DNA of 32,291 nt from Klebsormidium nitens (Eukaryota > Streptophyta > Klebsormidiophyceae > Klebsormidiales > Klebsormidiaceae): contig DF237228.1 in assembly GCA_000708835.1 (NCBI GenBank), positions 1 through 32,291 of the forward strand, written 5' to 3'. Shown piece after piece: positions 1 through 7,643 of this stretch (position 1 is the stretch's first letter; every line of letters begins with the position of its first letter). The notes under the pieces are model-generated. The model was not told the origin of the DNA. It did not search any database and worked only from the letters and a program-made list of their open reading frames with translations. The position numbers were made by a program, and so were the translations under genes.

Positions 1-235
1 AGGTCTACACTCTAGCCTAGTAGGCTCAGTGGACCGTCACCTAGTAAGTCCGAAAATTTCACTCTATACATCGACGGCCATTATCGAACCTACACAATTT
101 TGACGGTTATCGCCAAGTCATTCGGGTGTAATGCTGTAACCCGCGCGCGTTTACCCGTGTAACCGTAACTTCTACTTACCGTCGACGTCGTGATCCTAAA
201 ACCCTAGAATCACCCAGAGATTCGGTCCCTAAATG
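1..235 (+). repeat. Possible third, truncated copy of the LTR-like repeat
   Basis: Bases 1-235 share scattered, ordered similarity with the second half of 1577-2010: CTAGCCTAGTAGGCTCA, ATCGACGGCC, CGCGCGC, AACCCTAGAATCAC and GATTCGG. It sits just before the gag leader, where a 5' LTR end is expected. The match is weaker than between the other two copies. Confidence 0.45.
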
Positions 236-244
236 CCCGTATCT

Positions 245-435
245 CAACAAGGCCTAGCTACGGGATTCGACTTGACTTGAACCATTGTCATAAGATTACT
301 ATTCATACTAAGAGATGCTTGGTGGAAGTTAGGGCTCTCCTTTTGTGAAGGCGCTTGTATAGGAGGGTGGTTGAATCCCTCGTAGGCTCCAAACATGAGC
401 GTGTGATGAGATTTCAACATCAAGTGGCAGGGAAA
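245..435 (-). repeat. Leader segment present as inverted copy at 2010-2180
   Basis: The reverse complement of this block aligns with 2010-2180: TTGAAATC, CAACCACCCTC, AAGCGCCTTCACAAA, ATGAAT, ATGACAAT, CAAGTCA and CCGTAGCTAG occur in the same order and at similar spacing. In this position it is the leader just upstream of the gag ATG. Confidence 0.75.
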
Positions 436-501
436 GTCTAGAACGGAAATTTCTACCTTCTGTTTTAAAAAGGAGAGAACAGGGACACGCAATTGTTAAA
501 A

Positions 502-1345
502 TGGCCGACGAATACACGACCCACATCAATCAGTTGGATGTGGAGAACTATAGCACGTCAGATACAGGAGGTTAAGATTCTTCAGACCTTCAAAGATCTA
601 TGCGATGGGGTTGACAATCTTGTAGCGCATCCAACTCAATGAAGAAATAGAGTTGATAATTATCGAGCTAAACGTTGAGGACCACCATTTGCGGTCGATT
701 GAGGCGTGCAAAATTGAAAAGGAGGCGTGGACTCTCCTTGTCAAAACCAATGCAAGAAAGACGCAGCCCAGGCAAGGATTTTCGTCTCTCAAGATGAACG
801 CGAATGAGCCCGTGACCAATGTACGTGGTTTGGGCAACTTAAGGATTTGTATGAGAACTTGATTGCCACCGGTTCCAATTTGAAGCCGGACAAGCTGGCG
901 TGGAGCGTGCTTGCGGGATGCCCAAGACGTTCGGTTCTTTGAGAACAATTCTAGCGAGGCTTTGAAAAGCGCCCGGAAGTTCGGTGGATGCCATTCTGCC
1001 GAAACTCTTGGTGCATAGGCAGGGGTTTCACGAGTCGCCCAAGGAAAATGGCGGCGGTGGGTCGGACTCCGCTATGTCCTATATGGCCAGGCGGAAAGGG
1101 AGCAAGGAGAAAAGCCGCGGCAACGATGAGAGCCGGGGCTAAGGGCCACAATGCTATAACTGCATGGAGTTTAGTCGCATTGCCTGGAACTGCAGCAAGC
1201 CGGCCAAGCGCCATTACAAGCCGAAGCAAGAGAAGGGGGGAAAAGCCCCCAAAGGTGTGGCCTTTGGCGTCAGTGGAAGGGATGTCCACTGACGAGTGGC
1301 TCGTCGATTTGGGTAGCCCTGCGACACCTAAACAAGGACAAAAGC
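502..1345 (+). pseudogene. copia gag remnant with zinc knuckle
   Basis: An ATG at 502 opens with MADEYTTHINQLDVENYS, the usual copia gag start (a Leu-rich stretch, then ENYxxW). The reading then shifts frame: LQTFKDLCDGVD follows near 570-615 and a UBN2-like stretch (HLRSIEACKIEKEAWTLL) at about 680-740. Residues resembling the end of that domain (DKLAWSVLAGCP) lie at about 890-925. At 1152-1193 a retroviral zinc knuckle reads C-x2-C-x4-R-x4-C; the expected His is Arg, one base change away. Gag coats the RNA in the virus-like particle; this copy has at least two frameshifts and cannot do so. Confidence 0.82.
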
Positions 1346-1575
1346 CTATTTAACACCCTCGAATCGCTTGAGGGGCCCTAGTGGCCGAGAAGTCACTTTT
1401 GGAATAAAGGAACCCTATGGGCGGAGAAAAGCGGCTCGATTGAGCGACATTTTGCAATTCCGACTGGAAAAGGGCAGGTCACTTCATGGAACGTGATGCA
1501 TGTTCGGGGGTTGGCGGCGAATTTGATGTCGGTGAGCAAGGTGTTGAAGCTCATGGTGAGGGAGTCGGTATTGTA
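1285..1575 (+). pseudogene. copia protease / pre-integrase fragment
   Basis: The stretch at about 1290-1325 reads DEWLVDLGSPAT, matching the copia aspartic protease motif W-L-x-D-S-G-A, but with Leu in place of the Ser/Thr after the catalytic Asp. At about 1480-1570 the reading VMHVRGLAANLMSVSKV matches the block that follows the protease in copia polyproteins and leads into the GAG-pre-integrase domain. The match stops at about 1575, where the repeat-rich insertion begins, and resumes after 3110. The altered active site and the frameshifts make this non-functional. Confidence 0.75.
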
Positions 1576-1576
1576 G

Positions 1577-2010
1577 TTGGGTTACTCGTCATCGAGTCTT
1601 ATCGTGTTGCCCGGCAACTATGCGCATCACTCATTGATGGCAGCCATGCAACCTAAAAGAAACACAAAAAGCGCCTCGCACGCCGCTTACGTCTCTCCAC
1701 AAGTTTTTCGTACAATGACAGTAATTTCTCACTATTGTCTCACGTGTCTCTCCTGTTCCACTAGGTTGACTAGCCTACTAGACTCACTAGCCTAAGTCCA
1801 CTCTACCAGGCTCACTAGCCTATCTCACAGTCCACTCAATTGTAGCCTCCGATAGACTTATCTACGGCTCACACGACGGCCGCTCTCAACCGCCTAATCT
1901 CCAAACCGTCTTAACGTTTCACCGCCCAACCGCCATGCACGCGCGCCGGCGTTCGTTAGTCCAAACCCCACACGAGTTGAACCCTAATCACATAGCAATT
2001 CGGCAGATAC
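1577..2010 (+). repeat. Direct repeat copy 1 (LTR-like)
   Basis: This copy aligns through most of its length with 2697-3110. Shared landmarks in order are GTCTTATCGT, ATGGCAGCCAT, AGCGCCTC, TCTCTCCACAA, ACTCACTAGCCT, CTACGGCTCACAC and GCCGGCG. The copies differ by many substitutions and small indels, so they are old. The start reads TGTAGTTGGG here and TGTTGAGATTGG in the second copy, compatible with an LTR 5' TG. Confidence 0.7.
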
Positions 2011-2180
2011 AAATGTTGAAATCATTCACTCATGCTTGTCACAAGCTAGGGTCCAACCACCCTCAAACATAAGCGCCTTCACAAAGAAGCGCCTTCCTCT
2101 TTTCAAGCAGCTCTAATAGAATGAATATCCATCACATGACAATAGTCCAAGTCACTCCAATGCCGTAGCTAGATGTACTC
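2010..2180 (+). repeat. Inverted copy of the 245-435 leader segment
   Basis: It matches the reverse complement of 245-435, including a 15-base identical run AAGCGCCTTCACAAA and the 10-base run CCGTAGCTAG. It lies directly after LTR-like copy 1 inside the insertion, opposite in orientation to the copia leader. Confidence 0.75.
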
Positions 2181-2299
2181 TAGCCTAGGTCGGGTAAACT
2201 TCCACCACCCACTAGTCAATTCAACTATATGGACTCCTTTCCATCAACCTGTCACTCTACTACTCACAATACGGCCTATATTCCACTCGGACTTGTGAC

Positions 2300-2372
2300 C
2301 GGAGCACTATACTACTAGTGGTCGGTAGTACCGTACTACTAGTGGTCGGGTTACTATACTACTCGAGTCGAC
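2300..2372. repeat. Short tandem repeat, about 24-bp unit, three copies
   Basis: Three imperfect units contain ACTATACTACTAGTGGTCGG, GTACTACTAGTGGTCGGG and ACTATACTACTCGAGTCG. No coding content. Confidence 0.65.
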
Positions 2373-2414
2373 TCACATCTAACGATCCAAGATCCGAGTC
2401 AACACGCAATCGGA

Positions 2415-2590
2415 CGGTCGATACTCAACGACACAAACTTCCAACTCTACCGTCGATATTACACGCGACAAACCACAATCCTGCGGTCGATATCACAAGA
2501 CAAAACTCACGATCCTACGGCTCAAATCTGTCGAGCCTAACTCAACAATTTGGCCGTCAATCAACTCCGTTTCTCAACAATAAATCACCG
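2415..2590. repeat. Minisatellite, about 34-bp unit, about five copies
   Basis: Units begin near 2415, 2450, 2484, 2518 and 2553 with CGGTCGATA, CCGTCGATA, CGGTCGATA, CGGCTCAAA and GCCGTCAAT, followed by a C/A-rich tail containing GACAAA-like words. Spacing is 34-35 bp. Divergence grows toward the right. It lies inside the insertion in the copia element. Confidence 0.6.
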
Positions 2591-2696
2591 AATTCTAAGA
2601 TAGGGCAACCGAAGTCGCATCAGTGTTGTCAAGGAGAACGTCGACTGCAAGCTTGAGCTTGACGAGGAGGTAGTTTTCGTTGCTCGGTGTTGAGAT

Positions 2697-3110
2697 TGGG
2701 TCAGACTTGTCTTTCGTCATTGGGTCTTATCGTAGTGCCTGGCACTCATGCTTATCATTCATCAATGGCAGCCATACATCCTAAGACGAACACACGAAGC
2801 GCCTCACAAGCGGCTTCCCTCTCTCCACAAACTTCTCGTAGAATGATATGCGACAATATTGTATCTCTTCACTATTGTTTCACAGATCTTTCCTTCAACT
2901 AGACTCACTAGCCTGCTAGGCACACTAGCGCACGTCACCACACTACTAGGCTCACTAGCCTAGTAAACTTAAATCTGCACCTTAGGAAGACCCGTCTACG
3001 GCTCACACTGACGGTCCTCTCTCAATCGTCCAATATTCTTGCACGAAAGCCGGCGCTCACTGGGTTTGAACATTAAGTTGGTCCGAACCTTATTCATTAG
3101 TAAAAGTTCG
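2697..3110 (+). repeat. Direct repeat copy 2 (LTR-like)
   Basis: This is the second copy of the 1577-2010 repeat, in the same orientation. The similarity includes the runs of CACTAGCCT-type sequence at 2897-2965 and the segment before the integrase remnant. Its 3' end is hard to place; the copia reading resumes at about 3110-3125. Confidence 0.7.
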
Positions 3111-4010
3111 GCTGACGATGATCACCGAATGCTTCGGAAAGTGAAGGGGATCTATGTGGTCAACCGGGCAAAGAAGGACATCTACTCTGTGGAAGCCGAA
3201 AACGGCGGAGTTGTGGCACCAACGGTTAGGACCGCCGGGTGAAAATGGCGCAGAGCGCGTAAGGGGAAAGTACACTAGTTAGGCTTCTGTGTACGGCATC
3301 CTACTCGGTGAGCACGGAGCCAGTTGAGCTAGTCCACATGGACATCTGCCGGTTAATGCCAAACAGCTTCGGTACAGGTACCTAAGGTAGCCGGTATTCC
3401 GCCACGTTCTTAAACCACTACCTCAAATTCTCGGTTGTTGTCCCCATGAACGGCAGAGCGAGGTGGCCAAGGAGCGGACGGTAAAACGGTTGAAGTAGCG
3501 ACAAGAAGCTTAAGTTGGTGCGGACGGATTACGGCAAGAAGTACATCCACAAAGCTCTGGAAGAAGTGCGGGAGCACGGGACCGTACACGAGAAAACCGC
3601 CTCTTATAGTGACCGGCACAACGGGGCGATTGAACGGCTCAAGGGGATCTGGGGGGAAAGAGTCGAGCAGTGCTGGAGTAGTCGGGGTTGCCCAAAGGGT
3701 TGTGGGCAGAAGCCGTGGTAACGGCAAAGTATATTCCGGGAACGGGACGCTCGTGAGCCTTCGTGGAAAAACAGGCTTGGGAGGCGTTCTTAGAGGAAGA
3801 GCCGAATGTTGGGCATTTGAGGGTTTTTTGGGGCGCGAGCCTCCTGACACGTACCCAGCAGCGGACCTGCGTAAGCTAGAGCCAGTGAGCGCGAGCGATG
3901 TGTGCTCGTGGGGTACGAGCCAGACTCAAAGGCGAAGATCGGTTGCTCTGGACAAAACTGTGACGGAAAACTCATCATCTCCCGGGACGTCATCTTCGAC
4001 GAGGGAATTA
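3110..4010 (+). pseudogene. copia integrase remnant
   Basis: Pieces in order: end of the pre-integrase domain (KGIYVVNRAKKDIYSVE, about 3150-3200); the integrase core start EPVELVHMDICRLMPNSFG (about 3318-3375), whose Asp is the first catalytic acid; YSATFLNHYLKFSVVVPMNG (about 3393-3455); LVRTDYGKKY (about 3508-3540), with the second Asp; HNGAIERLKG, the expected N-G-x-x-E-R-x-N/K block with the catalytic Glu; and LVGYEPDSKA plus ISRDVIFDE (about 3905-3995), which mark the C-terminal end of copia integrases. The pieces lie in different frames with stops between them, so the gene is dead. Confidence 0.85.
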
Positions 4011-4439
4011 GCAGCTCGATGGGGCGTCAAGCTTGGCTTCGACCTCGCGGACGGTGTCTCGACGGCAGAGGGTCACGGCGCGCACAGACGGAAATCCTTA
4101 AGCGACCAAAAGCAATGTTCATTCTTGCGCAAGGGCGAAGCCGCCCGCGCGCGCGTGTGGGCCGCGACGGCGCCGCGCGCGCTTTCAGAAAAGGGTAAAA
4201 ATGAGGGCAAGTTTGGAACTGTGCGCGAAACAGGGCAAAGCCGGAAAATATTGAGGGAGTTACCAAAAACCGGCTGCCGAAAGGTAGCCAGCGCGTGAAA
4301 GACAACACCGCCTGGGGGCAGTGCTAGGTCGGCCGCGCTAACTTCGTGGCAGCACCGCGGCGCCGCGGAAAAAGCGAAGGCGGTCGGAGACCCCAAGGGG
4401 ACGTGCCCGAGCACTGGGAACTGCAGTCTTATTCGGAAG

Positions 4440-4690
4440 CTGTAGGGGGAGAAGAGAGTGAACTATGGCGGAAGTCGATGAACGATGGCGGTCTTTGTTG
4501 AAGAACCATAGGGATTTATACATGCAGCAGCCGCAGGAATACGAGGAAAGTGGGCCCGACATGGTCCGCCGCCTCAAGCGCACTATGGAACCTTGTACGG
4601 GTTGCACCAGGCGCCGCGAGCATGGCACATCCGCCTGAAGAAGGAGCTCGGGAACTCTGAGGTTGTGAATCATCATTCTAGCGAATTTAG
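4440..4690 (+). pseudogene. copia reverse transcriptase scrap
   Basis: ELWRKSMND at about 4460 fits the start of the copia RT domain (W-x-x-A-M-x-x-E). LYGLHQAPRAWHIRLKKEL at about 4590-4650 fits the conserved copia block LYGLKQAPRAWY. The sequence between these two blocks, normally over 100 residues, has collapsed to about 40 codons, and the YxDD motif and RNase H are absent. The retroelement similarity ends at about 4690. Confidence 0.8.
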
Positions 4691-5458
4691 AACTGCGGCA
4701 AATCATACATGATTGGTTGGGCGGGCAACGTATTTGAGCGCAAGTTCGTCCGAAGTCGGCCCCGGACCTCCTGAGCCTCTCCATGGCCTCTGAGTTGGGC
4801 CGTGTAATGTAATGGTGTATGATGATGTATGATTCAATAAGGCCGCGCAATTTGGCAATTGCGCGGGAATTGCGCCCCCATGCAAGTCATGGTGCACGTC
4901 GGTCGCGATCACGGCGGCGCTTAGGGCACGCGGCGCGGCACGGTTAGGGTCTGCCAAATTAAGGGCGGCAGAATTTTGGTTTCAACCATAAGCCGATAAC
5001 CTTCCTTGCGGCCAACGCCCCTAATCCGTGACTAAAATAAGTACATACAGTAGATAGATTCGATTTTATAATATTAAGGTAAGTGATATCCTCAAATAAA
5101 GAGGATGTCCTCTTTGATGTATCAGTTTATTGACGCCTGGCGTTTTCAGTAAGTGCAGCAAAGATCAAATTGACCGTTCAGTGACCATTCGATCGCGGCC
5201 TTTCGCATATCGACACTGCTTATGAAAATTTGCTCGGCGTGATATGTATCAGTCCAATTGCAATGCTACGGCGCAGATTACCGCCGGGATGTCGTCATAC
5301 TTCGTCGGTGATATTTGACGGACGTAGACTCTCAACCGCACAAAATACTTTTAGTAGGTTTCGAGTAGCGATCATTAATTAGATAACTTCCGACTTCGTC
5401 GATTAATCTCGGAGCTCAAAAGGGGGCTTACACTGCAAACTCAAACCCTTTCTTTATT
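4691..5458. other. Intergenic stretch, no gene recognised
   Basis: No credible coding region. It holds a small perfect stem (AAAGAGGA/TCCTCTTT, about 5097-5114). It ends at the left junction of the DIRS-type element. Confidence 0.6.
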
Positions 5459-5570
5459 TAAAAACTGAGGAATACAACCTCCACCAATCACAATGCTAAC
5501 GAACCCTCCGATATAGAGGGTTGGAGGGGCATCGACGGCTGAAACTCGCTCTCCCGCGCCCGAGAACGCC
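5459..5570 (+). repeat. Split direct repeat B, outer copy (left terminus)
   Basis: Begins TAAAAACTGAGGAAT and matches 6093-6230, apart from a 19-bp block missing here after AATGCTAAC and a few substitutions. It contains the palindrome-like CCTCCGATATAGAGG. The match ends after CGAGAACGCC. The sequence to its left (TCTTTATT) is unrelated to the inner copy, which marks the element end. Confidence 0.88.
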
Positions 5571-5991
5571 GGGTTAAGGCATAGGGGCACGCGAGTTGAA
5601 AGCGTATGCAACCGTCGATCCGCGATGAGCCCGGTTGGTGGTCAGCGCGGTCTGAGGGTTCGTCAGCGAAAATTTCGGTCGATGGGCGACCGCATTGAAT
5701 GCAATCGGCGAGAACTTTGACCGACCGGTAGTCAGTGGTTGAGTAGAGTAGTCTGTCAGTGCCTTAATAGGCAGTGGAGTAGTGGTGCAATGGAGTAGTA
5801 GCTTAGCGTCAGAAGGAGTAGCAGAGGCACGCGCGTCTAGGCGCCACTACGACTGGCATTGGGATGGCGCTAGACGGGGCGGGAGCGCCCATGAAGATGG
5901 GACTTGTTGCTGCCCATGGCGATGTGGGAGAAGAGAGAAGGTGAGAGTTTCACCAAAGGGAGTGGTGGGCGGGTCGAAAATTATTCTAATT
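5571..5991. other. Spacer between outer B and inner A repeats of the DIRS-type element
   Basis: About 420 bp with no recognisable protein. It lies inside the element, between terminal repeat B and the internal A-B junction. Confidence 0.6.
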
Positions 5992-6094
5992 ATACACTTC
6001 TGGTTAGCATTCTCGAGCCTGAGTGCACAATGGGCTCGGCTCATCTCTGCCGTTATATTTTCCATTTGACGACAGGCAAGCATTCCCTTGCCTA
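5992..6094 (+). repeat. Split direct repeat A, inner copy
   Basis: 103 bp from ATACACTTCTGGTTAGCATT to CATTCCCTTGCCTA, matching 12645-12747 with no length difference and only scattered substitutions. It is joined directly to inner repeat B at the TA dinucleotide 6093-6094. Confidence 0.9.
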
Positions 6095-6230
6095 AAAACT
6101 GAGGAATGCAACCTCCACCAATCACAATGCTAACTTCTGACTTTAGACATGCCAACGAACCCTCCGATATAGAGGGTTGGAGGGGCACCGACGGCTGAAA
6201 CTCGCTCTCCTGCCGCCGCCCGAGAACGCC
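6093..6230 (+). repeat. Split direct repeat B, inner copy
   Basis: Starts TAAAAACTGAGGAATG immediately after inner A and matches the left terminus 5459-5570. It carries an extra block, CTTCTGACTTTAGACATGC, around 6136-6154. The A-B joint here is the sequence expected at the closed ends of the circular DNA intermediate. Confidence 0.88.
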
Positions 6231-6277
6231 GCCCCAAACAACAATTGTTCCCGCAAACAACAGTTATTGGAAGATAA

Positions 6278-7430
6278 TGGGCTTTTTCGTGCAGGAGGGA
6301 GTTCCAGGCGCAGTGCCAGCAGCACGTATTGAACGTTCGAGGAATCGATCGTGGGACGGGGCGGGCGGGTGGGTCCGTATGGAGCGAAGCGAAGACGCTC
6401 GCTCTGTATGAGCGAGCGCTAACAGATTTCGGAACCATCGCCGAACGGAAAGTATCGGCGGCAGCAAACAGCTCGCGCAAGCGCACCGCGCAAGAATTCG
6501 CAGCGTTCCTTGGGCGAAATCCGTTTGGCGTCTCCCTGGAAACGGCCACCCCTGCGAACGTTGGGGCGTTCATTGTCGGAGATTGGATGCCCCGGCATAG
6601 CGGCAATTGCCGGACCGTGCTGCCGTCGAGCGGCAAGACTGTAGCGTCCGCCTCGTCTGTAAAGGGGGTGGTCAAAGACCTGTCGAAAACCTACACACTG
6701 CTGGGGTATTCGGGGCCTGAGAACCCTGCCAAATCGGAGGTCGTGAAATCCTTCCGAGGTGGGTATGAACGGTATTTGCATGATGAGGGGGTCAGAGTGC
6801 AGCGCGCAAAGGTGTTTGTTGAGGAGAAGCTTGATTTGCTGCTCGCGTTTCTGGCGAGACGTATTGGCGAGGAGAGCGACCTTTTGGAGTGCTGCACCCT
6901 GCTTATCGACCAGGCGGCGGTCCTATATTTGTGGGAGTCGTTAGCCCGGGGAAAGAAGTGCGGTTCGCTCAGCGCTCGGCAAATTCAGGCGGGCGCAGAA
7001 CCTGCCGCCTTCCCGGGGTGGAGTAAGACGGTTCGAAAGGAATTGAGCGCGCGGATTCCGCTTGCGAAGGCGGGGGCTGGCTCCAGGCCCACGTTTGTTG
7101 AGGCGGCCGCGCAGCTGGTCAAGGGGCTGGAATTGCTCGGTGACCCGACAGCGGAGGAGGGTTATCTGTTTCGAGCCCAGAATAGGCAGCGCACGGGTTT
7201 TCTTGCTTGGCCTATTTCTAGTGCGTCGTTGCGGAAACGGATTTAACGACGACTCCAGCAAGCGGGCCTATTCGAGGGCGAGACTCCGCATAGCTTCCGG
7301 CGGTCGGCGGTGCAGCACGCCGCTGTCAACTTGAATTATAACGTAAAGCAGTTGATGGAGCTCGGCCGCTGGAAGAGTTAATGATGCAGCGTTTAAAGTA
7401 TATGTAGAAGAGGTGTGGCAGCGCCGTTAA
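6278..7430 (+). pseudogene. Tyrosine recombinase of the DIRS-type element
   Basis: The enzyme would insert the circular cDNA by site-specific recombination. The frame is open from 6278, but no in-frame ATG occurs before about 6587; an ATG at 6277 lies in another frame, so the start is unclear or damaged. An N-terminal SAM-like core-binding region (about 6390-6800) precedes the catalytic domain. Box I Arg lies in LYLWESLARGKK (codon 6947-6949). An in-frame TAA at 7244-7246 follows; beyond it, in the same frame, comes box II, TPHSFRRSAVQHAA (His 7289-7291, Arg 7298-7300), and ELGRWKS. A one-base shift near 7379 then restores DAAFKVYVEEVW, whose Tyr (7401-7403) is the likely nucleophile, ending at TAA 7428-7430. 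It points toward the RT polyprotein (tail to tail). One stop and one frameshift make it a pseudogene. Confidence 0.85.
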
Positions 7431-7643
7431 GTAACATTGATTGTAATGATAAGTTGAATTCAAAAGTGCATGCTGTAACATGAAGCACGCTCAGAAGCGT
7501 ACGCTACTTCCGCTCATGTTGCTCGAGAAGACTGATGCTGTTAACATGGTGCGCAACCGTTCTACTGTGTGCTCGCATCCTGTTTCTGTCGCGCAATCTG
7601 GTGAATGTCTATCCTAGCATGTATGCTCGATTACATGAGCGCG
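7431..7643. other. Short gap between convergent recombinase and RT genes
   Basis: About 210 bp where the + strand recombinase and the - strand polyprotein end. A shared termination region is likely for convergent genes; I see no specific signal. Confidence 0.4.

Larger units (their letters stand above)
1576..3110. mobile_element. Repeat-rich insertion splitting the copia pol region, possibly a nested non-autonomous LTR element
   Basis: The copia reading breaks at about 1575 and resumes at about 3110. Between them lie two diverged direct repeats of about 0.4 kb (1577-2010 and 2697-3110), one at each end, with about 0.7 kb between them holding minisatellites and an inverted copy of the copia leader. 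Terminal direct repeats around a short non-coding interior suggest a small non-autonomous LTR element (TRIM- or LARD-like). I could not identify a primer binding site, a polypurine tract or a clear target-site duplication, so a series of rearrangements remains possible. Confidence 0.5.
1..4690 (+). mobile_element. Degenerate Ty1/copia-type LTR retrotransposon, interrupted by later insertion
   Basis: Fragments appear in the order gag, zinc knuckle, aspartic protease, pre-integrase domain, integrase, RT. Integrase before RT is the copia order (gypsy has it last). All parts are on the + strand but scattered over three frames with many stops, so nothing full length can be translated. The block between protease and integrase is split by unrelated repeat-rich DNA (about 1576-3110). 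The left end is probably outside or at the window edge: bases 1-235 resemble the 3' half of two internal repeats and may be the end of a 5' LTR. I could not find a 3' LTR after the RT scrap, so the right boundary is approximate. Confidence 0.8.

Noticed and set aside
3410-4298. Long open frames on both strands overlapping the integrase remnant (for example 3609-4298 + and 3850-3410 -)
   Set aside because: They are alternative frames of GC-rich copia integrase sequence. The recognisable motifs are in other frames, and these translations show no family features.
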